Shown one piece after another: positions 53,014 through 62,900 of a DNA stretch of 64,000 nt (positions are counted from its first letter, which is position 1; every line of letters begins with the position of its first letter). The notes below the pieces were generated by a model, which saw only the letters and a list, made by a program, of their open reading frames with translations, was not told where the DNA came from and did not search any database. Where the stretch lies: NCBI RefSeq assembly GCF_947500695.1, contig NZ_CANMSS010000002.1, positions 558,001 through 622,000 on the forward strand, given 5' to 3'. Origin of the DNA: an uncultured Pseudoteredinibacter sp. Lineage in GTDB: Bacteria > Pseudomonadota > Gammaproteobacteria > Pseudomonadales > Cellvibrionaceae. Both the position numbers and the translations under genes were made by a program.

Positions 53014-53368
53014 GGTTTTTCCTGTCAATCGTCTTATTTGAAACTAATGGTATTCTCAAATGAAACTAATGTGAAGAGGTTTTTGAATAATTCTGAGTGT
53101 TTATTGTACTGCTTGGCGGTTTTTAGGGGCTTTTGGAGGTCTTCTATAGGGTTTCTACGCTGGTTTTTGTACGTTTATTCATTTCAAATGAGAATTTATT
53201 TTGTCGGATGTTATTTCAGCGGGTGATTTAAGTCCTTATCGGTCTTAAAGGGGCTTAGATCGGCTTGGATAGCCAACGCTAAGTAAACTAATATTTTGAG
53301 TACCAGATTCGTAAAAGTAGGAAGAGGAAACAATTAGATAGATGTAAAAACTTCAGTGGAGAGCTGCT
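53014..53368. other. Divergent regulatory region between VOC operon and gap
   Basis: This 355-base stretch has no credible gene. It carries an 11-base direct repeat (53039-53049 and 53061-53071) next to the VOC start, and a related word TTTCAAATGAGAA near 53178. The GAPDH promoter must lie in the right half, but no consensus stands out. Confidence 0.5.
53039..53071 (-). repeat. 11-bp direct repeat, candidate operator of the aromatic operon
   Basis: TGAAACTAATG occurs at 53039-53049 and 53061-53071, a 22-base period (about two helical turns). It lies 26-58 bases upstream of the VOC gene start, a usual position for an operator. Confidence 0.5.
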
Positions 53369-54373
53369 ATGGGTATACGAGTTGCGATAAACGGTTTTGG
53401 ACGTATAGGCCGAAATATATTTAGAGCTATTTTCACCTCTCAGGATCACGGCGATATAGAATTGGTGGCCATAAATGACTTGGCGCCTCCAGAGACCAAT
53501 CTGCACCTTGCTCGATTTGATTCAATCCACGGGCGCTTCCCCGCAAGCATCGATATTCAAGGTAAAAACTTGCTAGTTGAAAAACAGCAGGTTCAACTTT
53601 GCTCAGAGGCTGATCCTGAAAAGCTCCCCTGGGCTGATTTATCCATTGATATAGTCTTAGAATGCACCGGCTTATTTACCAGTCGGGAAAAATCCGAAGC
53701 ACATATTCAGGCTGGGGCCAAAAAAGTGATCATCTCAGCGCCGGCCAAAAATGTCGATGCGACGGTAGTATATGGGGTGAATCACCACTGCCTTGATGCC
53801 GCTTGCGAGATTATTTCAAACGCCTCTTGCACCACAAATTGTCTGGCCCCGCTGGCGATGGTATTGAATCAATCGATAGGTATAGAGCGCGGTATCATGA
53901 CAACCATTCATGCCTATACCAGTGATCAGCAACTGCAAGATGTGTATCACAAAGACATCTATCGCTCACGAGCCGCGGCACTATCGATGATACCCTCTGA
54001 AACGGGAGCGGCGCAGGCCGTTGCTTTAGTATTGCCTGAGTTGGCAGGAAGGTTGGATGGCATGGCGGTTAGGGTGCCCACAGCCAATGTTTCCTTAGTT
54101 GATTTCAGCTTTATTGCTTCAAGGGCGACGACTGTCGATGAGGTTAATGAAATTATTCGCAAGGCTTCGGAAAATTTACCCCAGGTATTGGCCTATAATG
54201 ACTTGCCCTTAGTTTCGGCGGATTTCAATCATCAGTTGGCCTCATCGAATTTTGATGCAACGCAAACTAAGGCAAGCGAAAATCTCGTTAAAGTTATGGC
54301 TTGGTACGATAATGAATGGGCCTTTGCCAATCGCATGTTGGATAACTGTTCTGCGCTTATGGCTGTGGCTTAG
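53369..54373 (+). CDS. gap: Type I glyceraldehyde-3-phosphate dehydrogenase
   Basis: 334 residues. NAD-binding [13 protein letters not shown] at the N-terminus, catalytic Cys in [14 protein letters not shown], the following [13 protein letters not shown], and the C-terminal [12 protein letters not shown], all canonical. It catalyses oxidative phosphorylation of glyceraldehyde-3-phosphate in glycolysis. The adenine-site Asp that sets NAD preference is seen in [12 protein letters not shown]. Phosphate-site residues are somewhat divergent ([12 protein letters not shown]), so an erythrose-4-phosphate role is an alternative. Monocistronic; its end overlaps the converging MFS gene by four bases. 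Confidence 0.9.
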   Translation: MGIRVAINGFGRIGRNIFRAIFTSQDHGDIELVAINDLAPPETNLHLARFDSIHGRFPASIDIQGKNLLVEKQQVQLCSEADPEKLPWADLSIDIVLECTGLFTSREKSEAHIQAGAKKVIISAPAKNVDATVVYGVNHHCLDAACEIISNASCTTNCLAPLAMVLNQSIGIERGIMTTIHAYTSDQQLQDVYHKDIYRSRAAALSMIPSETGAAQAVALVLPELAGRLDGMAVRVPTANVSLVDFSFIASRATTVDEVNEIIRKASENLPQVLAYNDLPLVSADFNHQLASSNFDATQTKASENLVKVMAWYDNEWAFANRMLDNCSALMAVA

Positions 54374-55584
54374 CTGGCTTTTATATCGTGAGTTCGTGAA
54401 TTGAAAACAGCTAATGCAAACGCCAATATAGAAAGGCCACTAATAATAATGGCGATGTTCAAAATGGATGAGTGTAGCCAATAGCTACTGAGTTGCCCGA
54501 TCAGAGAGCTAAGTAATAACTGGATAGCTGCAAATACGGCATTGCTACTGGCGATATTATGCTGGCAGGATTTTACGGCAGTGGCCTGAGCGTTGGGTTG
54601 GCTTAAACCACGCCCTATTGTAAATACCGCCATAGGAATAAAAAACTGCCAATAGCTTGTTTGTTGCATAAAAAGATACAGCAAGAAAAGCATAGTGAAG
54701 GCCGCAAATACTGAGAGGCTGTAGCCAAAAACTAATAGCCGCCTTGCGCCTAGCTGGATAGCACTTCTGCCGGCTATAAAGCTGCCTAACCAAAACCCAC
54801 CTGCAACCCAAAGAAACCAATTACCAAAATCTGTAGCACTGCCATTCAACTCTTGCTCCACAACAAATGGCATATTATTTATAAAAACAATATAGCTTGA
54901 GGTAATGAGAGCGTTACTCAGTGCAAAAGTTAAAAATACTCGGTTCCTAAGTACAGCCCAGTAGTTTTTAGAGGCACTACTTAAGAGCTTACTATTTTGT
55001 TGTTGCTGTGAGGATTTTTGTTCTTTGGATAAGAAGCGAATTGCAAACAGTAAGATGACAAGTGCTATTACAAAAGACAGCAATATTGCACTGCGCCAGC
55101 CAAACCATTCGGCTAGATAAGCACCGAGTGTTGGCGCCAAAGCTTGAGAGCTGGCGATGCCGAGCGTGATATAAGCCAGCAGGGCTCCACTCTTATCCAA
55201 ACTGTTGTTTTGTAACACCAGGCTTCTGGCCAGTAGCATGCCAGTACAGCCGCCTGCTGCCTGCAAGCAGCGGCCTATGAGTAAAACAGCGATATCCTGG
55301 CTGCTTATTACTAATAGGCAGCCCGCTATGTGAATAAGAAAGCCGTAAATCAAAACTGGCCTTGCCCCCCACCTATCCGCAAGAGGGCCTGCAATCAATT
55401 GTCCAACAGCCAAGGATAGGAGATACAAGGTAAAGCCAAACTGGACGCTTTCATTTGAAACGTCAAATTGATCTGCCAGCATGGGCATAAGTGGTGCGTA
55501 TATATTCAGCGCGATAGGGCTCGCAATGGCCATTAATGCCAATAGGAATGGGGGCGGTGAATCAAATGCTTTATCGGTAGACAT
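54370..55584 (-). CDS. MFS drug-efflux transporter of the Bcr/CflA family
   Basis: 404 residues with 12 predicted membrane helices. The motif between helices 2 and 3 is [16 protein letters not shown] and the helix 5 motif region has [18 protein letters not shown], both typical of Bcr/CflA drug:H+ antiporters. N-terminal helix [20 protein letters not shown] is characteristic. Substrate unknown. It is divergent from the enoyl-CoA hydratase gene with a 112-base gap. Confidence 0.9.
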   Translation of the reverse strand: MSTDKAFDSPPPFLLALMAIASPIALNIYAPLMPMLADQFDVSNESVQFGFTLYLLSLAVGQLIAGPLADRWGARPVLIYGFLIHIAGCLLVISSQDIAVLLIGRCLQAAGGCTGMLLARSLVLQNNSLDKSGALLAYITLGIASSQALAPTLGAYLAEWFGWRSAILLSFVIALVILLFAIRFLSKEQKSSQQQQNSKLLSSASKNYWAVLRNRVFLTFALSNALITSSYIVFINNMPFVVEQELNGSATDFGNWFLWVAGGFWLGSFIAGRSAIQLGARRLLVFGYSLSVFAAFTMLFLLYLFMQQTSYWQFFIPMAVFTIGRGLSQPNAQATAVKSCQHNIASSNAVFAAIQLLLSSLIGQLSSYWLHSSILNIAIIISGLSILAFALAVFNSRTHDIKAS

Positions 55585-55696
55585 TTATTGGCTAGATCAA
55601 ACAATAAAAGGTAATTGAGGCTGTATTAAAATACAGTGGCCAACAGCAATTATACCGATTTACTCGTTAAAGAAGAAAAACTAAAGGCCTGCAATA

Positions 55697-56500
55697 ATGC
55701 GATTTAAAAACTACCAGCATATCAATGTTGAAATAGGCGGTGAGATAGCGATTGTTCAGCTTAATACTGGGCATAAAGGAAATGCCTTCTGCTTAGAGAC
55801 AATCTCAGAGCTGATAAATGTAGCTGATGAACTCAGTGAGGATATGTCTGTTCACGCTGTCATTTTAAGCGGGCAAGAGCATCTGTTCAGTGTCGGTATG
55901 AACTTGAATGATCCATTGGTATTAAACCCCGACCAATTTGATTTACAGACCTTACGCCGCGCATCAGCGCTAGGTGCAAAAATGTGCCGAGCTTGGGAAA
56001 ACATCGAGGCGTTGACAGTTTCTGCTATTGAAGGCCCCTGCCTAGGTGGCGGAGTCGCCCTATCTTTGGCTTGTGATTTAAGAGTCTGTTCAGGTAAAGG
56101 CTTGCTCTATGTTCCTGAAATAGAGCGTGGAATGAATATGAGTTGGCAAAGTGTTCCGCGTAGTGTCAATTTAATTGGGCCAGCAAAAACCAAGCGTATG
56201 TTTATGCTGGCCGAGCAGGTATCCGCGCAGCAAGCCTTTGATTGGGGTTGGGCCGACTATATCACCAGGCCTAGTGAGACTGTTAAGCAGGCAAGGGAGT
56301 TAGCTAAAAAAGCCGCATCTATGCCGCCTATGTCTAGTCGTATGTGTAAGCAGGCGATTAATGTTGCCGCAAATGCCTTAAACCATGCGGTCAGCTATAT
56401 GGATGCAGATCAATTAGTATTAACTCAGTACAGTGAAGATTTTAAAGAAGGCATTGATTCGTTTTTGCAAAAGCGGCCGCCAAAATATAAAGGGAAATAA
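55697..56500 (+). CDS. Enoyl-CoA hydratase/isomerase family protein
   Basis: 267 residues of the crotonase fold. The oxyanion-hole segments are HLFSVGMNLND and IEGPCLGGGVALSLACDLRV. The catalytic Glu positions of true hydratases are not obvious: the second region reads VPEIERGMNMSWQSVPR, where one Glu is retained. The activity could be hydratase, isomerase or hydrolase. C-terminal residues KRPPKYKGK are family-typical. Monocistronic, converging with the acyltransferase operon. Confidence 0.88.
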   Translation: MRFKNYQHINVEIGGEIAIVQLNTGHKGNAFCLETISELINVADELSEDMSVHAVILSGQEHLFSVGMNLNDPLVLNPDQFDLQTLRRASALGAKMCRAWENIEALTVSAIEGPCLGGGVALSLACDLRVCSGKGLLYVPEIERGMNMSWQSVPRSVNLIGPAKTKRMFMLAEQVSAQQAFDWGWADYITRPSETVKQARELAKKAASMPPMSSRMCKQAINVAANALNHAVSYMDADQLVLTQYSEDFKEGIDSFLQKRPPKYKGK

Positions 56501-56514
56501 CTCTGAGCGGCAGC

Positions 56515-57390
56515 CTAGTTGATTTTTCTGTTGCCAAGTAATTTGTCCTTTTCATGCCAGCGTTGGTTCAACCACTGTTGCATGTTGTCAATCTCATCGA
56601 GATTGAAATGGTGAATGTGAATAATAATATTATTGGGTACGCCATATAAGCATGTCCAAAGGCTGGCGTTTTTAGATCTGTAATCAATAGTTATATCGAT
56701 TAAGGGCGTGCCGGGCTCGGCATGTTCTTGAATAATTTTTAAGCCACCACTTCTTGGTTTTAGGAGCTGTTGGTACGGCGATTGTTGATCTGCTCTTTTT
56801 GCTTCTGTAAAACGCGTACCTTCAGGGAAGATCAATAGGGCGCCGGAGTGGCTGTTTCGTTCAATGCCATGTTGCTGGGTGGCGGCTTTTACCGTGGCAT
56901 AGTCTTTCTCACGGTCTTGGCTTTTTTTGTTTCTGTTTAATCTAGGGAAATCAAGCAGAAAGCAAACCCAGCCAAAAATAGGAAGCCAGATAATTTCCTT
57001 CTTGATCAAAAACTTCAGAAGTGGTCCACGCCCTGAAATGATCTCCTGCAATATCGCCACATCAAAGCCACAGTGATGATTGGAAATAACTACGGGTGCA
57101 GAGTGCTGGATGGGGGCCCCCTTAATTTCAAACTTGATACCCAGAATATTTTCAATCCAAAAGCTATCTACCCGTACGGCAAGTTGATATAGGGCTTCAA
57201 TTAAATAATCACAGTTTTTTTGAATCGCCTTGATAGGGAGTAGCATTTTCACTATGGCGATTGCGAGCAATAGAGAAAGCGCGATAATTAAATTACCGCA
57301 GACCCAAAGCAAAGAGGCGGTGGCGAGTAAATGCCGACCAACCAGCCGAATAGGGCCTACATTGCTGTGAATAGACGCTGACCGAGACAT
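56515..57390 (-). CDS. 1-acyl-glycerol-3-phosphate acyltransferase-like enzyme
   Basis: 291 residues. The acyltransferase box is SNHHCGFDVAIL (H-x4-D), followed by a conserved FPEGTRFTEAKR, both typical of PlsC-like LPLATs. One or two N-terminal hydrophobic segments anchor it to the inner membrane. The C-terminal extension matches the YihG/LPLAT_LCLAT1-like group. It probably transfers acyl groups to a lysophospholipid. Last gene of the DUF6134-lipocalin operon; its ATG lies at the stop of the lipocalin gene (one-base overlap). Confidence 0.88.
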   Translation of the reverse strand: MSRSASIHSNVGPIRLVGRHLLATASLLWVCGNLIIALSLLLAIAIVKMLLPIKAIQKNCDYLIEALYQLAVRVDSFWIENILGIKFEIKGAPIQHSAPVVISNHHCGFDVAILQEIISGRGPLLKFLIKKEIIWLPIFGWVCFLLDFPRLNRNKKSQDREKDYATVKAATQQHGIERNSHSGALLIFPEGTRFTEAKRADQQSPYQQLLKPRSGGLKIIQEHAEPGTPLIDITIDYRSKNASLWTCLYGVPNNIIIHIHHFNLDEIDNMQQWLNQRWHEKDKLLGNRKIN

Positions 57391-57902
57391 TATTGTGGTA
57401 CCTGCCTGAGTTTACTCATGTCGTAGCCAAGCTTTTCTGAAAAGGCTGTTAGCTCCTTCATTTTCTGCGAGCTAATGCAGGGTTTTCTGGACATTACCCA
57501 AAGGTAATCACGCTTATTTCGGGCCACTATGGTGTGTTGGTAATCCGAATCTATATAAACTACACGATAGTCAGCTTTTATTGGCCAAAAAAACTGCATG
57601 CCCCAAATACTGTAATTGCTGCTGGCATCTGGGAAGCCTGTGGCCGTCATGGTTTTTTGCTTTGTATCGCCGACTTCTGTGAATGTAAACACCGTATCAA
57701 CGCTGCCGTCGTCATTCAAATGGTAACTTTCAATGGCCTTACTAGCGTTGCGTTCTGGCCATGTTGGAATATGGGCTATGACATACCAGTCACCCATAAA
57801 GCGTTGTAGGTCCAAGTTTTCTACGGTCTTAAGAGGCGGGTGGCTTTGGCAGGCGCTAAGTATTGTTATGCTTAATATTGTGGCTATATATCGCTGGGTC
57901 AT
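57390..57902 (-). CDS. Outer-membrane lipocalin (Blc-like lipoprotein)
   Basis: About 170 residues. Lipobox ILSAC (Cys near 17) makes it a lipoprotein. The lipocalin motif is LQRFMGDWYVIAHIPT (GxW), with a later YLWVMSRKP typical of Blc. These proteins bind fatty acids or lysophospholipids and are often induced by membrane stress. The start at 57902 is preferred, since the in-frame ATG at 57920 lies within the previous gene and adds only six residues. Lies between DUF6134 and acyltransferase genes. Confidence 0.9.
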   Translation of the reverse strand: MTQRYIATILSITILSACQSHPPLKTVENLDLQRFMGDWYVIAHIPTWPERNASKAIESYHLNDDGSVDTVFTFTEVGDTKQKTMTATGFPDASSNYSIWGMQFFWPIKADYRVVYIDSDYQHTIVARNKRDYLWVMSRKPCISSQKMKELTAFSEKLGYDMSKLRQVPQ

Positions 57903-57906
57903 TGGG

Positions 57907-58587
57907 CTAACTTCCCTCAAGTTTCGTGCTGCGATAATTTAAGGTGCGTCCGTTTTCTAACTTAGCTATCAGCGCTTTCCACTGTTCCAGACCTGTTGTT
58001 TGATTTGTTTTATAGTGCAGCTCAATATCCATATCTTTGCCAGAAAGTTTGATAATTCGTAACTCGCCGTTTAACTCTTCAGACTGCTTAAGTTCTTGAA
58101 GCTCTCCGGTCTGGCTATTTAAGAGTTGCTTACTAAAAAGCAGGTCTGGCTCCCAATATACAAAGCTGCGGGTGCACTCTTTTGCTGTAAATGTCTCGTC
58201 TTGCGTTGTGATTTTCAGGTTTTCATTAACTAAGGCGGAACTGACAGAATACTTATCCCCATTCGAATTGGTGTTGCTTTGAATAGACTTAAGGCAGTTA
58301 TTCTGCCAATGTTCTTTGCTTTGATGCTGATAGTTGAAGAAGGTAATGCCCAAGATTTTAACTTTATAGCTGGCTTCTGAATTAAGCTCGTAGCCATTGT
58401 CTATGGCTGAGAAAATAAAGTTGTGTTTTCCAATTTTCTTATCATCAAGAAAAACATCGAAATACAGGTTTTGCGGTAGTTCACCAGCTTTTGTATCGGT
58501 ATTCGCCTCGATGTTATTGGCAATAGTTCCTGCGCTAAATATTAATAGGAACATAGCTAGGCAGCATATCTTTGGAGTTGGCATCAT
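57907..58587 (-). CDS. DUF6134-like periplasmic protein
   Basis: 226 residues with a signal peptide (cleavage near TIA-NN). Segments LYFDVFLDDKKIGKHNF and YKVKILGITFFNYQHQSKEHW match DUF6134 by eye: a beta-rich domain, perhaps binding lipid. First gene of an operon with lipocalin and acyltransferase. A predicted ECF-type promoter lies about 45 bases upstream. In several gammaproteobacteria the same proteins sit near ChrR-controlled lipid genes, which supports joint control (recalled, not checked). Confidence 0.78.
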   Translation of the reverse strand: MMPTPKICCLAMFLLIFSAGTIANNIEANTDTKAGELPQNLYFDVFLDDKKIGKHNFIFSAIDNGYELNSEASYKVKILGITFFNYQHQSKEHWQNNCLKSIQSNTNSNGDKYSVSSALVNENLKITTQDETFTAKECTRSFVYWEPDLLFSKQLLNSQTGELQELKQSEELNGELRIIKLSGKDMDIELHYKTNQTTGLEQWKALIAKLENGRTLNYRSTKLEGS

Positions 58588-58632
58588 GATGACAAGACAA
58601 ATCTTAAGTTTTTAATTAGAGGGTATACCTTA

Positions 58633-58658
58633 TACGATGCGGGCGCTTATTTAGATTA
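58633..58658 (-). promoter_or_regulatory. Possible RpoE/ChrR-type promoter of the DUF6134-lipocalin operon
   Basis: On the minus strand TAATCT (58658-58653, four of six bases of TGATCC) is followed by a 16-base spacer and CGTA (58636-58633, then TAA). The spacing is identical to the strong promoter at 31323. It lies about 45 bases before ATG 58587. Confidence 0.45.
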
Positions 58659-58972
58659 CAGAGGCTATCAGGGCCTGGCCTGCCTACGCTAAGTATTCAT
58701 TGAGATTTTCAATATTAGCTGCCTTGAATGTAACGGCCTCGAAAATCCCATTCAGTATCCGACCTGGAGCGATCCAATGCCCTTAGAGTCAGCGACTGTT
58801 TACTGGGGAAGTCTCTACATGCAGAACAAGAATCTCTTCGTGGGTGGCAAACTTCCAAGTAATGGCTATTATGGAGGTGCACTTTACAAGCTAATTACGT
58901 CAAGGTGCCTAGCGGTAAACGCCGTACGATAGCTTATCAACCAAGCGTTTTAGAATTAAGAGAATCAAGTTT
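58659..58972. other. Intergenic region before CxxS DsbA-like gene
   Basis: With the promoter above this is a 385-base gene-free stretch. A short open frame near 58779-58931 (starting MPLESATVYWG) looks protein-like but has no ribosome-binding site. A small gene fragment is possible. Nothing else was seen. Confidence 0.4.
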
Positions 58973-59548
58973 ATGGCCATTCCCATTCCTCGCCGCCCCA
59001 GTGGCTTTCTACTCGGTAAGGCTGATGCCTTGGTTACTATCGATGTCTTCCTAGATATCCAATGCCCGCATTCCCGCGCCGCCTGGCCAAGCTTGATGGT
59101 GCTAATGGAGTCTTATAAAGATAAATCGCTTAGCTTGCGGGTACACCTGCTAACTTTAAGTAACCATCGCCAAGCTTGGGATGTAAGCTTAGGTATTTTT
59201 GCGTTGGCAGAGGGTGATGCTGAAAGGTGCAGAGATTTTGTTAGCTTCTTATTTGAGCGGCAAGAGCAATTCAATAATGCCGCCTTCTCCAATAAATCCC
59301 ATGTGGATTTGCAGCAATTGGTGGCTGATCTAGCCCAAGAGCATGGGGCGGCCGATCGTAATGCCTTTTTGGAGCGAATGCAGAGCCATGAGATCTACGT
59401 TGATGCACGTACGCCGATCCGCTATGCGGCTACTAAGTCAGTTTGGGCCACGCCTACCTTCTTTGTAAATAATGGGGATAATGTGCCGGTTGATCATAAA
59501 TCAGATTTGAGTGCCTGGCAGCAACTGCTCGATCCGCTATTTGTTTAG
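58973..59548 (+). CDS. Cytoplasmic DsbA-family protein with CxxS motif
   Basis: 191 residues without a signal peptide. A thioredoxin fold with VTIDVFLDIQCPHSRAAW: the CxxC of DsbA is replaced by CPHS, so only one catalytic thiol remains. The cis-Pro segment is VWATPTFFVNN. Single-Cys members of this family act as glutathione-dependent or isomerase-like oxidoreductases (2-hydroxychromene-carboxylate isomerase and FrnE relatives). Substrate unknown. Gene stands alone. Confidence 0.83.
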   Translation: MAIPIPRRPSGFLLGKADALVTIDVFLDIQCPHSRAAWPSLMVLMESYKDKSLSLRVHLLTLSNHRQAWDVSLGIFALAEGDAERCRDFVSFLFERQEQFNNAAFSNKSHVDLQQLVADLAQEHGAADRNAFLERMQSHEIYVDARTPIRYAATKSVWATPTFFVNNGDNVPVDHKSDLSAWQQLLDPLFV

Positions 59549-59909
59549 AAGATGCGCCTGCAGAGAATTATATCTCAGATCTATTGCGGGCTAATTCTGT
59601 ATAGACACTCCTTATGTCTCAGCCTTCAGCTTTGGGTAGCACCACTCAAAAATAAAAAGGAGATATTTGCTCGACTTTTATATCTCTCAAGGAATATCAA
59701 CTATACTTAAATTAGAGCTAGGCGCTTTCAATTGTGTTTAGATGGATATTTACACGATCCTAGGGATTATTTAAATCGTGCAACACTGATTCTGCGATAA
59801 GCAGAGCTTTCTACCTCTTGTTGACCACTTTATTTATGGGTTTTGGTCCGCAAGTAACTGCGCGCCTAGCTTCAATTGATATTCATCTTTAGGCCCTAGG
59901 TTTGCGACT
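59549..59909. other. Intergenic region before the large sensor gene
   Basis: 361 bases with no credible gene, RNA or repeat. It must hold the promoter of the sensor gene. No strong consensus was identified. Confidence 0.5.
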
Positions 59910-62900
59910 TTGTTAATAAACCCCTCGCGTTTGACATCGCTGTTGCTTTTGCTCATATGCTTCTCGCATTTAGCTATTGGGCAGGGCCGCCAGTATCTAA
60001 AGCGTTTGTCGGTTAGCGATGGCCTGAATCAAAGCACTGTTAATACTGTAATCAAAGACAGTAAAGGTTACCTTTGGATTGGTACCGGTAGCGGTATTAA
60101 CATCTATGACGGCAATAGAGTTTGGAGTCTGCCAGGGATTGATGGCGAGCTTGAGAGGCATGAGATATATCAGATCAGAGAGGACGCTCAAGGCAAGATC
60201 TGGTTTACGGCTTCAGGGCAAGGACTCTATTCCTATCATCCACAAAGTGATTCCTATCAGCATATTTTAAGAAATGATCCCGCTGATGAAGAGCTACCTA
60301 TTTATCTTTCTTTTGCGCAAGAAAGCGGAGAGAAGATATGGCTGCTTAGTAATAAAACCATAGGATCCTTTACGCCCGAAACTGGAAAGTATGAAAGAGT
60401 AGTCGATCTTAGGCCTCAGCTACAGGGCTATGATTATATTTATACGATGAAGCAGTACGGTAATTTACTGTTGATTGGCACACGGGTGGGCCTTTTCTCC
60501 TATCAAATCGATTCCAAAACCTTAAAGCAGATCCCTTTGCCCAAGCAAGGGAGCTTTAATGCGAGCGAGGCTCATAAGGTTTTTGATCTTGAGGTTCTAA
60601 ATGAATCGCTCTATTTAGGCTCAAATGATGGACTTTTCTCAATTGGCTGGAATGAGCTATACAGCTTTGTCGTGGGCGAGCGTGATAATGTCAATGTCAC
60701 ATTGGAAAAGAAAAGCCTCGCGGTTTGGGACTTGATTGCAGACGATGATTTGCTAATTTCTACAGAGCAGGGCTTACTACGCTATAACTCAGATAGCAAA
60801 ACCCTAAATGTTGAAATTGAATACTCAAAAGTATTCGACGATATCGGAAACAATACGGTAACCACTCTATTTATCGACAATGACGGTATCTATTGGATGG
60901 GTTCTCAGGCCAGCGGTCTTTTTTACGCAAACTCTCTAGGTCGCCTTGTTAGGAGCTTCGGTCAGGGAAATGGAAATCAAAGTCTAACAGACAATGTGAT
61001 CACTGGGCTTGTCGCAGATGAAAATACACTTTGGGCATCTACCACCAATGGGCTTAATGCCCTAGATCTAGAGACGAACAAGATCAACCATTACTTGTCG
61101 AAAGGTGAATCTTGGGAAAGTACTAAGATCAGTGAAATTATAGAAATGGCCCAATATAAAAACCTCTTATTTCTATCGACTTATTCTGGCTTGAAACTGT
61201 TCGATAAACTAACTCGAAAATTGACTGGCTTTCCCTTCTCAAAAAAGGTCAATGATATCTTGTCTGAAGACGAGCTTTACTATATTACAATCACCGGTAA
61301 AAACCTCTGGCTGGTCAGTGAAAAAGAAGCCTTTGTCTTGGATTTGGAAAAGGGGAGTATTGAAACCATTCATGGATTGAAGGACGTACTTAGCCTTAAT
61401 AGTATTTGGAAAATACTGCCTGACTTTGATGGCGATGAAAATAAATTGCTGTTGAGTACAAATGATGAACTCTGGTCGTATGATCGGCGAGAGAAGGAAT
61501 TAGAAGTAGTCAAAAAGTTCAAGGATGTGCCAGATAATGAAGAAATATATATTGATAGCTATGTTTTAGCTCAAGATGGCCAGCTCTGGATAGCATATAC
61601 CGGGGTGGGAGTTGTATCGATGAGCATGGACTCTCTGGAAGGGCAGAGGTTGTTCAATCGTGAGAACTCCGGAATCAACAATAGCGTATACGGAATCACT
61701 ACCGACAAATTTGCTAATGTTTGGTTTTCTAGTAACGATGGCTTGTACCGAATTGATGCCAAGAGCAAAGATATTAAAAAATTCTCCATGGTTGATGGTT
61801 TGGTGGGAGGAGAGTTCAATAGTGGCGCCTTTACCAAGCTTAATGATGGTAGGTTGGCCTATGGTGGAATGAGAGGCCTGAGTATATTTGACCCTTTAGA
61901 AATTGATCTCCAAAGCAATGTTGATACTTTTAATGTAAGGATCACCAGTGTCTCATCAATGTCTAGCGAGATAGACTTTTCACCATTGAATGTGGGTAGT
62001 GCCACAATCAACCTAGACTATAGCGACGTTGGCATTAAGGTAGACTTTTCGGCGTTCGCATTTTTACATGCAGACTCAGTAAAATATCGCTATGAGCTAA
62101 AAGGTGAAAACGGCGTTAACTCGGAGTTTTCTTATGATAATAGTATTACTTTTTCTAGGCTTGCCCCTGGCGATTATCAGCTGACAGTATTTGCTATCTC
62201 CCCCTTCAATGGAAATGTTGTATCTTCAGAGCCATTAAGAATCTATGTAAAACATGCACCTTGGGCATCGCCAGTCGCTATAGCATTGTATTGGCTTGTG
62301 GGAGGTGTCCTCATAGTTGGGGTTCTATTAAATAGATACCAAAGAAGAGCTGAGCTGCTGAAGGCCCATGAGCATGTAAAAGCAAGCGAAAGTACTCTAA
62401 AACTAGCGTTGGCGGGCAGTAATAGCGAGGTTTGGGATTGGACATCAAGAGATAATCGGGTATTCCAAAAGCGAGTTTCCGAAGATCTCAAAGTAGTTGC
62501 AGAAAACACATCTATCTCGATGGATGAACATATCAGCCTTATTCATCAAGACGATAGAGAAAAGTATGTGTCGGCCTGGTCGTCATTTGTTAATTCGTCA
62601 GATGATAAGGGATTTAGCTGTACCTATCGTATGCATCAAAAGGAAGGTGCCTGGCTTTGGTATCGAGATTTAGGGAAAATCGTAGAGCGCGATGAAGCTG
62701 GCCATGCCATTAGGGTTACAGGTTCTTACACCAATATTACTCAAAGCATAGTGGATGAGGAGAGGGCCAAACACTATGGGGATGCTTTTAAGCAAACCAA
62801 AGATTGGGTCTTTATGCTGGATAGCAAATTCAAAAAGGTAACCGTAAACCCTTCCCTTAAAGAGCTATTTTGTTTTGATAAAGAGGAATTTGATTTCGAT

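Noticed and set aside
58779-58931. Protein-like short frame beginning MPLESATVYWG upstream of the CxxS DsbA-like gene
   Set aside because: No Shine-Dalgarno, no family recognised and a stop shortly upstream; possibly a gene remnant, but not supportable as a feature.
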